DNA of 64,000 nucleotides from Plasmodium brasilianum (lineage: Eukaryota; Apicomplexa; Aconoidasida; Haemosporida; Plasmodiidae): the NCBI RefSeq assembly GCF_023973825.1, contig NC_090118.1, positions 1,533,001 to 1,597,000 of the forward strand, in the 5' to 3' direction. The position numbers and the translations under genes are program-made. Shown here piece after piece: positions 1-12,876 of the stretch. Numbering within the stretch: position 1 is the first letter of the stretch; every line of letters begins with the position of its first letter. The notes under the pieces are model-generated. The model was not told the origin of the DNA and did not search any database. It saw nothing but the letters and a program-made list of their open reading frames with translations.

Positions 1-454
1 AATAAAAATAAAAAATATTCTATTACTTCTATTTCAGGTGGAAAAACATATTATGGAATAGATGAAGAATCTAATATTTTAAATAACGCTTTTTTCCGTA
101 CTTCTGTGTCAATTTCTTTGGTTGTGGGATTAATTTTTGTTTTTCTCCTTTATTTTAAAGTAAATATTAAATTTCATTTTATATTTTAAATACATTATAT
201 GTTTCAATTTATACTTAAATTATTTTAAAATGATATAATTGTAATATAATTATCTTTCATACGTTTTAAATAATTGTTTTGTGAATTAGTTTACTCCCAT
301 TGGATCATACGTTGGTAAAAATAGAAAAAGGAAAAAAAGATATAGAACTAATTTCGCTGAATTAAATACGCAAAGATTACCAAGGAGATTCATAAAACGT
401 ACTTATAGGAATTCCAACAGAAGGAGATTTAGCGTAGTAAATATAGAACATTGA
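1..454 (+). CDS. PIR-like protein, 3' end only (two exons; gene starts before the window)
   Basis: Last two exons of a gene entering from the left. Bases 1-159 are open in one frame and end in a hydrophobic stretch of about 20 residues (SISLVVGLIFVFLLYF), then a GT donor at 160-161. After an intron of 130 nt ending in AG at 288-289, the last exon runs from 290 to the TGA at 452-454 and opens with FTPIGSY. A membrane segment split from an FTP-[IL]-G motif by a phase-0 intron is the hallmark of the 3' end of Plasmodium interspersed repeat (PIR) genes. The 54-residue cytoplasmic tail is strongly basic, rich in R and K, and ends SVVNIEH. PIR proteins are variant proteins exported to the infected red cell surface or periphery; that role is from family knowledge. 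No lesion is visible in the part shown. An STP1-like variant is the less likely alternative. Confidence 0.72.
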
Positions 455-3400
455 ACTTCATTTCTTTAATTTTTTACACACTATCAAATGATTTAGTTTA
501 AAGTTATTAAAAAGCATACAAAATTGAGTTATATATAGATTTTTAATAAATATTTGTAATTTAAAAAAACAAGAAAAAAATAGAGATAATTAAAATATAT
601 ACGTTTTGGTTTATAACTTTTTATATTTATTTGTATGTATTTTTTTGTATATTTTTTAATAACATTAATAATTGAATTTTTTTATAATACTTTTTTTTCA
701 TTTAATTTATTTTTTAAATAAATACAATTTTAGCAGATCCTAATAGTATTTCTTATATGTAAGAAAATATATTTGATTATGATGATTACTAATAATTTAA
801 GACTATAGTATACCATGAGTTAATAATATATAATGGTAAAATATTTTTATTTATTTTATTTATACTCATGATATCGTATAAGATATTCATTTTATCATCT
901 GTTAAAGCTTTAAATATAAGAAACATATTATAGTTATATTTAAAATAAAAACAAATTTGAAATTTTATATTTATTGAATTCATATAAAAATAATATATTA
1001 GTACATAAATTAAAAAGTCCCCGACCCCTTAAATATAATCTTGAAATAATTGATAGAATAATAACTGAAAGATTATATTTATAAAAAGACAATTCATAAT
1101 TATCAAATTATGTTAAGGATAAAACTATTATCCATATACAGATATTTTAAGTTTTCAACCTAGTTTATATGTTTTTATTTTACAATATTTTTTGATAAAA
1201 ATATTCTTGAATTTGGAGAACATTGCTTTTATATATATAAAACAGTGCTTATGTATATAATAATCGGTATATTACATAAGGTATTCATTAAATATACTCG
1301 TAAGGTAATATGAATATTAAAAGACTTATTGAAATATTTTATTATTATAACATGGTAATTATTATTATGATACAATACAAATGTATAGAATACAATAATT
1401 TAAAAAAAATAATTGGACAAAAATTTAAGAGAATTATTTTTATAAGTATATAAACAGAAAAATTAAATAATTATGATACACAAAAATTTAAAGAATTATC
1501 TTTAAAAAATGATGCATTACTTTAATTTGTTGATATAATTTAAATAAAGTTTTATTTGAAGTTCCATTACAAATTATTTATATAAATATATTTTTATATT
1601 TATATCTCTCAAAGTTAAAAAGAAAAAAAATTCAAATTATACTGTTATAGTAAAAAAATATATAAAACATTAAAAAATACTTAAAAAGAAATTTAATATA
1701 ATAATTAAAATACATGTTAATGAAGTAATTATTTATTAAAAAGTCGCTTAGATTAAAATGTAGTTTGTCATTAACATACGTACAAATATTTATAAATTGA
1801 ATTATTTGATAAAAAAAAATCATTTATGTATTTATTTAACGTATGTGTCATATATTTGCTTTTTGGTACTTTTAAACTGGTAAATATATTATATACATTT
1901 ATTTTATTTGCACAGTTTTTTTATATTTTATTTATTTTCTTTTTTTTTGTAAACTTTCATTTAATAATTTATTACATTTTAATTAAATATAATTTATAAA
2001 AACTTTTTATTATTTTTTTCAATATTACATTATAACCTAATAAGTAAAATTAAACATTTTTTTAAAAATTAGTTCACTACAATCAAAAATATAATTCCTA
2101 TAGGATATTTTTATTAATTGGTTTAAAATTTACTAATAATACAAAGGATTATATTATTATTTGAAAAATATGCATAAATATTATATGAAATAATCATATG
2201 CTTAATTAGAAGAATTTTATAATACAAGAAAAAAAAAATTTATTCATTTAGTTTTTATACACATTAATTTATTATACAATTATTATTTCATAATTTAAGT
2301 TATGTATACTAATTAAAAACGAATTCTCAATGTGTGGGCAATGAAATTATTGAAAAAAGGGTAGCACTATAATATAACTATTAATAGTTGTGAGAGAACT
2401 ATAATTATTTATGTAAAGTTATTATTACATATATATTATTTTTTATTGTATTTTATTTTTCCATTTTTAACTTTTTGAATTAAAGTTAACTACAAATACT
2501 ATAATTAATAGGAATCTGTTTGTCTTTAATTATGATAAATACGTGAATGCTTGTGAATATAAAAGTCACTATAACATTATAATTAACTTTCTATTATGAT
2601 TTATTATTACGATATGATATATATTTACAAGAAGTTATATTTTTAGAATAGTATATAATTGTTAATATAAATATCAAAGAGATAGATAGTTAACATATAT
2701 GTTCATTAGATAATGAATATGACATATATTAGTTATAAATGGATCAACGATTTATGCTTTTTATATAAATTTTTGTTATTGAATTATTTTAAAATATTTA
2801 TATTAATCATGTACCTCTATAACTTTACATCTATTCTGAAAAGGCATTATTGTGAATAAAATTTAAGAATATGAATTTTAATATAGTTTTTTTCATTAAA
2901 AATGGAATACTAGTAAAAAAAAAAAAAAAATTTAATAAATTATTTAAGTTTGAATAATTATAAGTATTTATTAAAAAAAAGTTATTAAAATGATAAGTTA
3001 AAAAAAAAATACTTTATTTATTTTTCACATAATAACGATTAAAATAATGTCGTACATATTAATGTATACTACGTTATAAAAGATCGAAAACTGGAATTAT
3101 TATTTTAATTTTATATGAATAGAAAATATTAAACTAATAGATTAATAATACATTACTGATTTTTTTTTCTTTTTATTATATTTATATTTCTTCTAAATAT
3201 ATGTATTTAATTAAAAAACTAAAAAATTAAAAAATATTTATATAAAAATTTTCATTTAGAAAATGTTGTATAGATTAGGATAATTACAATTATAACTTTC
3301 AAAATTTATTTTACAAAAATATTGAATTAGTCTTTACATACCATTGAAATACATATTATTTTTTACATTATGTAGAATTTTATATATTAGATTATTTAAA

Positions 3401-4040
3401 TGTATTATGGACCATAAAAAATGCATATTATATACGCGGAAACTAATGGAGCACTGTAAACATTAAAGCACTAAAATTTCAACGAAATAGTATTATTTTT
3501 ATATGTTATGACTATTATTGTATTGTTCTAATAGTATTTTACTGAGAATAAGATTTTTGAAAATATAATATTTATAAAACTAGAATTATTAATATGAAAA
3601 CTCCATTAATATTCTATATCACATCTTTTTTTATAGAAGTATACTTAATATACATTCTATATATTCTATATTTTGTATCATTAGAATATTTATAAATATT
3701 AAGTAATCACATTTATCTTTTGTACTTTGAAATGAAATAAAAATAAAATTATATAATATCTGTTCAATATTAAATAATTTAATTGTACATTTTAAATATT
3801 TATGAATGAATACAAATTATATTATATTTATTAAAATTAACTTTTTATACATAACGCTAAAATAAAAATAATATAATATATTTTTAAAGTTTGTATATTT
3901 TGTATCTGTCGTAAAAATCAATTTAGTTTATATATTATATTATGATTTTATAAATAAATATAGTATCCCATATAATTTAAAAAATATTATAGTATTGTTG
4001 TCTTTCTGCTGAATATAATACAATTTTAAAATTACATATC
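455..4040. other. intergenic, no gene seen
   Basis: AT-rich DNA with stops in all frames. The only structure I can support is the upstream element at 3651-3675, listed separately. Short open stretches around 789-983 and 1632-1823 on the minus strand are low-complexity and have no start or splice context, so they are not called. Confidence 0.6.
3651..3675 (+). promoter_or_regulatory. candidate fam-type upstream element
   Basis: TTCTATATATTCTATA-type motif 390 bp before the expected start of the decayed gene at 4041. Motifs of the same kind lie 372-430 bp before six other fam-type first exons in this window. The function (promoter or transcription start) is inferred from position only. Confidence 0.35.
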
Positions 4041-4884
4041 ATAGAACACAAAATTACATCATACCTTTTTATTAAAATTGCTAAGTTTATCCTTTTAACT
4101 TCGATAAGTCAATTTTACATTGAAGAGGTAAAAAATTGTTTTTAAAGGAAAGTTATATTTTTTATATTTGCAAAGCATTGTCTTATTAATATCATTGTCT
4201 AGAAGGAAATTATACTATCTTTTCAATAATAAATATTTAATTTTTTTTATTAAATTACTTTTAATATACGGGTGAGAGAGCATAGGTATAATAAAAAATT
4301 ACATTTAAGAAATTATCGATTAATCGAAGAATGTGAAGAAAAAGCTGTTTTAAATTTTATAGAACCACAACAACATACACCTAACTGTGATTAGTATTAA
4401 GCAAAAGTTATATCCAACAACAGAAATGGGAACAAACAAACAAACGCAAAATCAAGATGAAGTTCATTATATGAAGAATTCAAAAAACAATATAAGGTAA
4501 AAAAAAAGTAATATATGGAAAAAAGAAAAATTATCTCATATTGAAAGAAATTTTTTCAAGCATCTTGATTACGTAGATTTTATTAGAAAAAAAAATGCAT
4601 CAATTAGAAATAAGGTTTACCAAAAATTAGTACTTAAAATATTAGGACATAAATTGTTTATACCTACTGTAGTATTTTTGTGAGTGTTATTAGTATCATT
4701 AGGAACTGCAATATATGGTACTTTTCAAAAAATAACTGCTGGACAAGACCAACATTATGATTTTACTTTATTTCTTGTATTATATGATATATAAATTGTC
4801 ATATTCATAATATGGTTATCTTTTATTTATATAAAACTTATTAAACATAAAAGAATTTTAAAGAAGAAAGTTTTGAATGGATAA
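4041..4884 (+). pseudogene. decayed fam-l-type gene (start codon and several frames lost)
   Basis: The first exon (4041-4127) is recognisable by its leader, LFIKIAKFILLTSISQF, and by being exactly 29 codons before a GT donor, as in the intact copies. The start codon has become ATA. The second exon begins near 4279, and the frame shifts within the first few codons. It carries RNYRLIEE, the family's R-x-L region, and then a TAG at about codon 33 after that. Further on, the fam-l block is clear (KLSHIERNFFKHLDYVDFI), followed by a first membrane segment interrupted by TGA, a second segment preceded by TAA, and a basic tail ending at the TAA at 4882-4884. With no start and several stops it cannot encode the full protein. 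The conserved downstream element follows at 5034, so the locus was once a complete family member. Confidence 0.8.
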
Positions 4885-7800
4885 AAGATATATTTTTTTT
4901 TATAGAGTACGGAATAATATGAATAAATTAATGCTATATATTTATTTACTTAATAAACATATGTATAATTCATTAAATTACATAAATGTACTTATACATA
5001 TCTATAATTTTTGATAAACAAGAGAAAATAAATGTTCTATTAGTATTTTTAAGGATTTGAATGTTTTAGTGCCTTTGAATATATATTTTATAGTATTGCT
5101 CCATTTTAATTAAATATCATTCCGAGGGTGTGTATAACTGTATATTTAGATAGATTATTATGAACAGTGCATATTTTTAGGTTCAAATTAATATATAATA
5201 GCTTATTTTATGTGATTTTATAGATGTGATATAATCTGTATTAGAAAAGAAAACGTGTTTGTTTGAATTTTTTACGTTTCTATAATACAGAATGATTAGT
5301 TATTTCGTATAATTCTAATAAGACTATTATTAGTTTTGAAATAAGGATGATAATGTCTCCATTTTTTTTAATAGAACAAAGGGAAAACATTTGGTTGCAT
5401 TAATATATATATATATATGTATTTACTTATTACTTATATATAAGCATAAAACATATTCTTTTAAAGATTTTTTATAACATGAAATAAGTATATTTATAGT
5501 ACGTAGCTCTTTAATAAATGTTTAGAACTATTTCATGTTTTAAAAGGTAAAATATAAATATATTATAAAATAATATCTTTATTAGATATTGGTTATATAT
5601 ATTTTTTTAATAATTTTTGGTTTGTAATTCTTTGAAATTAAATTATGAATAAAAAAAAGTTGCCATACTATTATTGTTTCTATGTGTGTGCGTACTTTGT
5701 ACTTGCAAAATTACTTAAATATGTATTATATCAAATATTTATAAATAAATATACCATAAATTATTTTTATAAATTAAGATAATAAAGGATTATAATAATG
5801 GGTTAATTTTAATTAGTTATTATTATGTAATATGTTTAATTATTATATTTATTATTAGTAAATTAAGAAATGTTCTTTATATATATGAAAAAAAAAGTTT
5901 TCAACGCGAATAATAAAAATGAATGGATACAATTCTACTGTCATGATATTATGTGTAAATAAATAATTATATATTTGTGTTATTTTCTATTTTTTCCTAT
6001 AAATTTATAAATTAAAATATTAATACTATTCTAAAAATGAATAAATATATATAGTTGTAATTGACAATTATTGATATATTAATATTCATAACACTTATTT
6101 TTTAAATAGAGTAAACATAAATTACTCTTTTTTTGTATATAATTTATAAGTGAATATTTAATATTTAGAATTAGGGTTCATTTCATTTATCAGAAATATA
6201 TTATATGTACTGGAATTATTTAAAGTACTATTATGTAAATATTAAAGATATTCCTAATTTTCAATACATCTATTAATTACCAATATATGAATGAATAGGT
6301 AATTTTTTATTATAGTTTTTTAATTGTTGATTTAATAAGTTTTCATAAAAATTTCTTAAATGTCTATGTTAAAATATATTTGTAATAATTATATATATAC
6401 ATATTATAATTTTAGACAGTTTTTAGAAGATATACTTTATAATGATGGTTATTGTGGTATTTACATATTTCACAAAGTTACTTTTTTTTTCTTTTAATTA
6501 ACTTATTCTTAAAAGTGCAAAAAGTTTAGTTAAATGAATAAGTACTTATTATTTATTTTTTCAAAGTAATATATTTATTATATAATCTATTCATAATAAT
6601 ATCCAGTATTTAGGTGAAATAAATAAGAACAAATAAACATACTAGTATATGAATATTTTTTCTTTTATAAATATTATTTTATAAAACACCTAAATTATTT
6701 CTTTTTCATTCAATGAATAGAATTTTTTATTTATTATTAGAATATCGGTAGCATTTGCACATATATGATTAAAAAATTAATATAACCTTCTCTCATTTAT
6801 AATATTTTAAGGTAAATATTTAATATAACATTTTTTCCATAATTTTATTACGTATTATCATACCACACTATTTTAAAATATAATTTTATCTAAATATTTT
6901 TTGATTGATCAAAATGACGAAGCATTTTCTTTTATTAAATTTACTTTTACTATCTTTTTTATTTATTATTATTTACATTTTTAAGAAACACATAAATTTA
7001 TTATATTTAAAAAAAAATAATAATAAAGGAAAATAAGTGAATTCTTGAATTTAAATATTATACTATTAGTTAAAAATAAAATATATATATTTAAATTATA
7101 TAATAATTCTAATGTTATTTTTATTATAATTTGTTACTATGTTATAGAGATGTTAATTTTAATTTTTCTTTTTGAAATAAAAGAAATTTTTAAGAGTATT
7201 TAATCCAAGAATGAACTTTTTAAAAAAAAGGTTCATATAAATTTCGACATATCTTAGGTATATTCCTTGTGTTAGCCTAAATTTTGTTCGATAAAAATTT
7301 TTATTGTTTTTTTTTTTTTTTTTTTTATCTTTTCATAATGTTATATTTAATACAAAATTTTGTGTTTTTAATTATAAATTAAAATTTAAAAAGTACAATA
7401 AGTACCCGAAATTACATTTATTTATTGGTTACAAAGAGCAAACACCGTAGCTATAATACTAAAATATGATAATATTCCCATACAGGATATATATTTTATT
7501 TTTTAAATATGAATTATAAAAGTTTAAAATGGAAAGAAGTAATATGATGATATTCTCTTCGTCAAAATTATTAATAGTAAATATTTTAAATAATTTTAAT
7601 AGATAATTAATATACATATATAGCCTGAGAATTTATTTAACAAAAAAAGTTCCAGTAAAATTTATTTTAATTAATGCTAATTTTTTTATAAATAATATAT
7701 TATTGGTTATATGTACGAAAAATTTTTTAAAATTATCTATTATATATTATTCTTTATATTTGTATTTTATATAAGGAATTTAATTCTTTGTTAAAAGGAA

Positions 7801-7909
7801 AAAATGATAATATATTATTCTATGTAATACTAGACCTTAATTAGAACGTATTGAGTATTAAGTAACTTTGTATCTATTCAAAAGTATTATAACCTGAAAT
7901 ATTTGCATC
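4885..7909. other. intergenic, no gene seen
   Basis: No supported coding region. It contains the conserved downstream element at 5034-5069. A single GGGTTCA near 6174 is not part of a telomeric repeat array. Confidence 0.6.
5034..5069 (+). promoter_or_regulatory. candidate fam-type 3' element
   Basis: Sequence containing GGATTTGAATGTTTTA, 150 bp after the stop of the decayed gene at 4041-4884. Five other fam-type loci carry a close match 165-171 bp after their stops. A role in 3' end formation is inferred from position. Confidence 0.4.
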
Positions 7910-8766
7910 ATGAATGAAAATAAAAAATATTTTATTTTAATTAAATCTATCTCATTTGTTCTTTTTATTTGACATGTGCTTATATCAATACAGTAGTAAA
8001 ATTGTTACGTCTCAGAAAATTTTTTTTCTAAGCTTTGTTGTTTATTGTTATATATATATTTATATAATAATTTGTTTATGTGCTTATAAATTTATTTTAT
8101 TATAAATAATTAAAACATGTTTTTTCCTTTCTAGGTATTTTCCGTAATTGTTTATAAAATAAGAACAACACAATTAACAGATTGTATTATATGTTTGATT
8201 GGATATTTTCAGAATATGAAACGAAAATAAAAATATAGTATTTAAAGATAAGTTACCAAAAAATGTGTGTGATGATTCAGAAAGTAAAGACATTTGTACA
8301 TCGGAATATGAACCTAAGTATAAAGACAATTCAAGAGCTATGTCTAAAATATTAGTCAAGAAATCCACATAATTATGTATAATCCATTTGGAACGAAATA
8401 TAATTTATTAAGAAATTTATTATATATGAGATTTAGTTCTATATATTAATACAGAAAATGTAATGATACTACAAAGAAAAAAAGTTTAATACTTTTAGGA
8501 TGTATGAGTATACTTTTGATATTTGTTCTACATGTAATACTTTTTTTATTCATCTTTGCTTTGTTTATTTTAGAAAATTATATTTCTATTTGTCTTAGTG
8601 ATCGTTACCTGATAATGTGTATGATTATATTTTGTATATATCTTCAGATATAAAGATAACTGAATTGTTAATATTTATTTTAAGTATTCCAGTGGTTACA
8701 TATATACTGATAAAATTCAAAAAATATACAAATAATATAGCAGAAAAAAAATTTACATCCTATTAA
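7910..8766 (+). pseudogene. decayed two-exon exported-protein gene (fam-like)
   Basis: A first-exon-like reading frame starts with ATG at 7910 and reads MNENKKYFILIKSISFVLFI. This is a leader of the same type as the other fam-like first exons and closest to that at 58284. It is broken by TGA at 7970-7972. A second coding stretch is visible from about 8240 (DKLPKNVCDDSESKDICTSE), ending in TAA after KKST. Beyond that come a hydrophobic stretch (about 8490-8590) and a C-terminal segment reading SIPVVTYILIKFKKYTNNIA, which ends at the TAA at 8764-8766. The layout (leader exon, charged middle, two membrane segments, basic tail) fits the exported two-exon families, but the family-specific blocks of fam-l and fam-m are not recognisable. 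Several stops and frame changes make it non-functional. Confidence 0.5.
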
Positions 8767-11700
8767 TAATGAATATATAGTTTTCAGAAATTTTTCTTTC
8801 TATGTAACCAGTGAATATGTACTATTTGCTTTAAGAAATTATGTTCTAAAGAATGTCCTCTGTTGCATGTATATAAATACATTGTACAAACCAGGAAAAA
8901 TGTTAATATATATTGATCTAAAAAATTATATAAGAAAATATATAGATATATATAACATTTTTCTTCTTTATATATTTTCACATAAAAATGTATTTATTTA
9001 CAGTAATTTAATACAACATTTTAGGATATTTATATACATTTTTTACTTTATAAAAATGTGATATAAATATTACTCAAACCTCATAATAAAATATATGATT
9101 TATTATGAAAAAAATATATGAATAAAAATTTTTTGTATATGTTTATTTTAATGTATATGTGGTTATTTAATTTAATATATAAAAAATTTAGATTAACTAA
9201 AGCTTCAGTCCTGTAATTAGAAAATTTTCAATTGTAACAATGATAAAATTATTTTGAATTTTCTATGTTTATATTGTTGTTAGATTATAATTGGAGAATC
9301 TTTTAAAGGAGCTTATTACTTCGTATTTTCAGTTTTAGAATATCATACTGATCATCTCATAATAAAATTAAATACTTGTGCTTTTTTTTTGTTCATATGT
9401 ATTTATTATTTAAACGTATACTTAAAAAATAATAGAAGAAAATGGATTATTTCAGAAATATATATTTTATAACTTATTTAATATGTGAATGTATTTATTA
9501 ATTTTTTATATTTTTTTTATAGTTTAAGTAGAAGATTACCAAAATATAAAAATATATTTTACTGTTATGAATGAATTATTAATAAAATATTATCCATTTT
9601 AGAATTCATAAAGTTTTATAACTGAATAAATGAAATAGTGCTCATATATAATTTTATTCTTTAACGCACATATTTATCGTATATAAATATGTTTTATAAA
9701 CGTTACATAGATATCTGAATTTAAAAAAAAAAGAATAAATAATAATATTTATATAATACACTTTTTCGTTTTTGACTGTATTTGTAGAATAAATTTTCTG
9801 AAATAATATTAAGTTGACATTAAAGCATATCATGCAACCGTCACTTATTTTATTCTGTCTAATATAACATATATCTTATTAAGAATTAATAATATTTTTA
9901 TAATGAAAATTAATTAATTACTAAATAATAATTAAGTAAATTTTATGAATAAATACATTTTCTTCTATAATATCATTTTATATAGACAACTATTTATTCA
10001 TTTTTTTTATTATGACTATTTTTTTATTTTTGTTTTTATGTCAACAGTAATAGAAATGTGGTTATGTGAAAAATATATATATATATTATATTAATGTATA
10101 GGAATTTTTTTAAAAATTTAATTAACTTTTAAATAATATAAGTTTTTAATAGTATGAACATTACATATATAATTACATCATAAAATTGTTATAGAGGTTT
10201 TGACAATGCTATAACCTCTAATATATTATAATTTAAATATAAATCTCTATCTTATAAATAAAGATATATTATACTGTTTTGTAAGAGATTTATTTATGGA
10301 ATTTTAACATTATTAGTCTCTAATTTTTTTTAAATTAGCTCTACTATAAGTTCATATTGAAAGTCCCACTTAGATAATTATTAGATTTATTAATCACATG
10401 CTAAATATTTTTGAATATGTATAAATTAGAACATGAAACACCTTAAGTATTTCAGCTTTCTTAAAAAAATATAATTGGACATTGATACCTTAATATCATT
10501 ATTTTTAATATATATACTTAGCAAAATTAACAACCTTGTTAATACAACCTTTAAAGTTTTTTAATTATATATTTTTATCTTAATAAATATTAAACGTTAT
10601 GATATGTTATGAAGTTACATTCTTTTCTTTATATGACATAAGCTTGTATTTAACTCTTGTTGGTTCAGGTTCAAGTTATTAGTACTATATATTCAAAAAT
10701 TGATAATTCAATTTTAATTTGTAATGGTTATATACATGGTAGACAATTAATTTGCTTATTATGAAGTTTTACCAATCAAAGAAAAAATACATTTATTATA
10801 TTTTGATTACACTTGCATAACAGTGTATTTAATAATATGATATACGAATTAATTTAATATTTATTACAAAATAAATTAGTAACAAAAATAAAAATTTATT
10901 TTTATTCCAAATATTATTATGCAAATATATTAGTGAACCAACGTTATTAGGATTTAGTATATTTTATATAGGTGTTACTTTATAGTTTTTTTTTTTTTTT
11001 TTTTTTTATATTACTACTAAAATATATATATATGTTAAAAAATAAAAAATTTAATAATATCGTTAAATTTACAAAATTTGCACTTAGAAATGTTAATATA
11101 AATAATATATAATTAAAAATTATTCTATATAAAAATTATATAGTAGCGATAAAATATAAATTCTTATTTGCGTTTAAAGTAAGTATTTTTTGTGGATTAG
11201 TTCCCATGTTGTATATTTTAATTTTAAAATATATTATTGTCCATAAAATAAATGCATAAATTTATGTATTAACTAATGTATCAGCTATCAAAAATATGAT
11301 AGAAAAGGTCGTACATATTATAGTTTTCTTCATTTGTCACTACTATTATTATATTGTTATAATAATTAATAATTTAATAGGTATAACAAGTTTTCCCAAA
11401 ATATAATTCTTATGTTAAAAATGTTAATAGAAAAGTATCAATAAAAACAGTAATATTTCTCTTAAATATAGAGCAAAGCATTATTTATATTCTCTACGTT
11501 CTCTATATACTCAATATTTCGATATATTAAGAATTAAAATATATTGTTTTTTATTTTGTATTGAAAATAATTAATAAATATTTACTTAATATACTGTAAT
11601 AAATAAATAATTTACATATTTTGTATATTTATTAATTAATTTAAATCACTTCATTTTAATTAATTTTATTTTTACGTACATATAGTTAAGATAAAAAATT

Positions 11701-11899
11701 TATAAAATACATTTAAATTTACATTTGATTATCTCAGTTGTAAAAAAAATTGTAGTTACATAGTTTTCATTATGTTTTTACTAAAAAATATAAAAAACAG
11801 ATTAAATAAGAAGTAATTGTATATTTCATTTTTAAAAGATTACCATATTTTGTTGATTATATCCTTACTTAGTGTATTTCTATATTAAAGTTCTATATA
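8767..11899. other. intergenic, no gene seen
   Basis: AT-rich DNA upstream of the fam-l gene at 11900. It holds the candidate upstream element at 11491-11512 and a run of about 20 T near 10988. The open stretches near 8867-9061 on either strand are low-complexity and unsupported. Confidence 0.6.
11491..11512 (+). promoter_or_regulatory. candidate fam-type upstream element
   Basis: TCTCTACGTTCTCTATATAC, 409 bp before the start codon at 11900. Nearly the same words occur 430 bp before the fam-l start at 62161. Confidence 0.45.
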
Positions 11900-12876
11900 A
11901 TGGAAAAAAAAATAAAGTCACTGTTATTTATTAAAAATCCTAAGTTTATCCTTTTAAGTTGGATATGTTATATTTACATTTATATGGTATGATATTATTA
12001 TTTAAATATATTTGTGTTATTCTTATTTTTTGTGTTTTATTTTTGTTAGTACTTATTTTAGTGTGCGATTATTTATTTGTTCGATATTCATTTTTTTTCG
12101 GGATTTTTTAGAGTACATTTAATAAATATTTGGATGAAAATTGCAATTATAGTAGAAAAATACATGGAAAAGCATATCGTATACTGTCAAAATATAAACA
12201 GGATAAATATTCAAATGCCTTAGGTTTAAAAGAGGAAATGACAAATAACGGAATGACGAAAAGAAAAGATATATCTAATCGTATGGAAGGGTACACTGGA
12301 AAAAGAAAACATTCAAATGGAAGTCCATCAGAATTTAAAGGAAACTGTAAATCATATATGAAAAAAAACAAGTGTATGTTTGAAACAAAAAATTATTCCT
12401 ACTTTGAAAAAAAAATATTCAAAGAAATGGATTATATGGATTTTCTTAAAAACAACAAGACAATTAATAATAAGTTTTACAGAAAAATAATACGTAAAAA
12501 AAGCGTACTGCTATTTGTTTTACCTTTATTAATGTTCTTTTTGTTATTATTACTGCCCATAGTAGATTTATCGTGGGGTTTGGTAGATGAAAAAGGGTTG
12601 TGGGATGCAATTGGATTTTTTAAAATTTTAAAAGAATCAGGAGAAAAAGGGTTGTTGAAAACAGTATATGAGTCGCTAAAAGGAGCAGAATGGTTTTGGA
12701 CAACCATTGGAGAAACGTCTAAAAAAATTAGTGAATTGCATGTATTAGGAAGATTATTTAGAATCCTAATATATGGCTTACCGTTTTTAATATTAGGCAT
12801 AACCTTTATATCAAGGGTTGTTTATTATCATAGAAAAGTTAAAAAATATGAAAGAATAAAGTTCAGACAAAGATAA
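11900..12876 (+). CDS. fam-l family exported protein (two exons, intact)
   Basis: Exon 1 is 11900-11986 (29 codons: a hydrophobic leader reading FIKNPKFILLSWICYIYIY), intron 11987-12111 (125 nt, GT...AG), exon 2 12112-12876; total 283 aa. Both exons join in phase 0, and exon 2 opens STFNKYLDENCN. The R-x-L motif YRILSK has its arginine at residue 52. It resembles the red-cell export motif RxLxE/Q/D but has K in the fifth position. Residues about 119-159 hold the fam-l block (FETKNYSYFEKKIFKEMDYM). Two predicted membrane segments follow (about 161-182 and 245-267) with a tryptophan-containing loop between them, then a basic tail (KVKKYERIKFRQR). fam-l products are thought to be exported surface proteins; a fold like RH5 has been proposed for the fam-l/fam-m group. 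Cellular location and partner are not shown by the sequence. The conserved 3' element lies 165 bp downstream. No lesion seen. Confidence 0.9.

Noticed and set aside
12147..12800. Minus-strand frames opposite the fam-l gene
   Set aside because: They are the antisense of fam-l exon 2; the plus-strand frame has the exon structure and family blocks.
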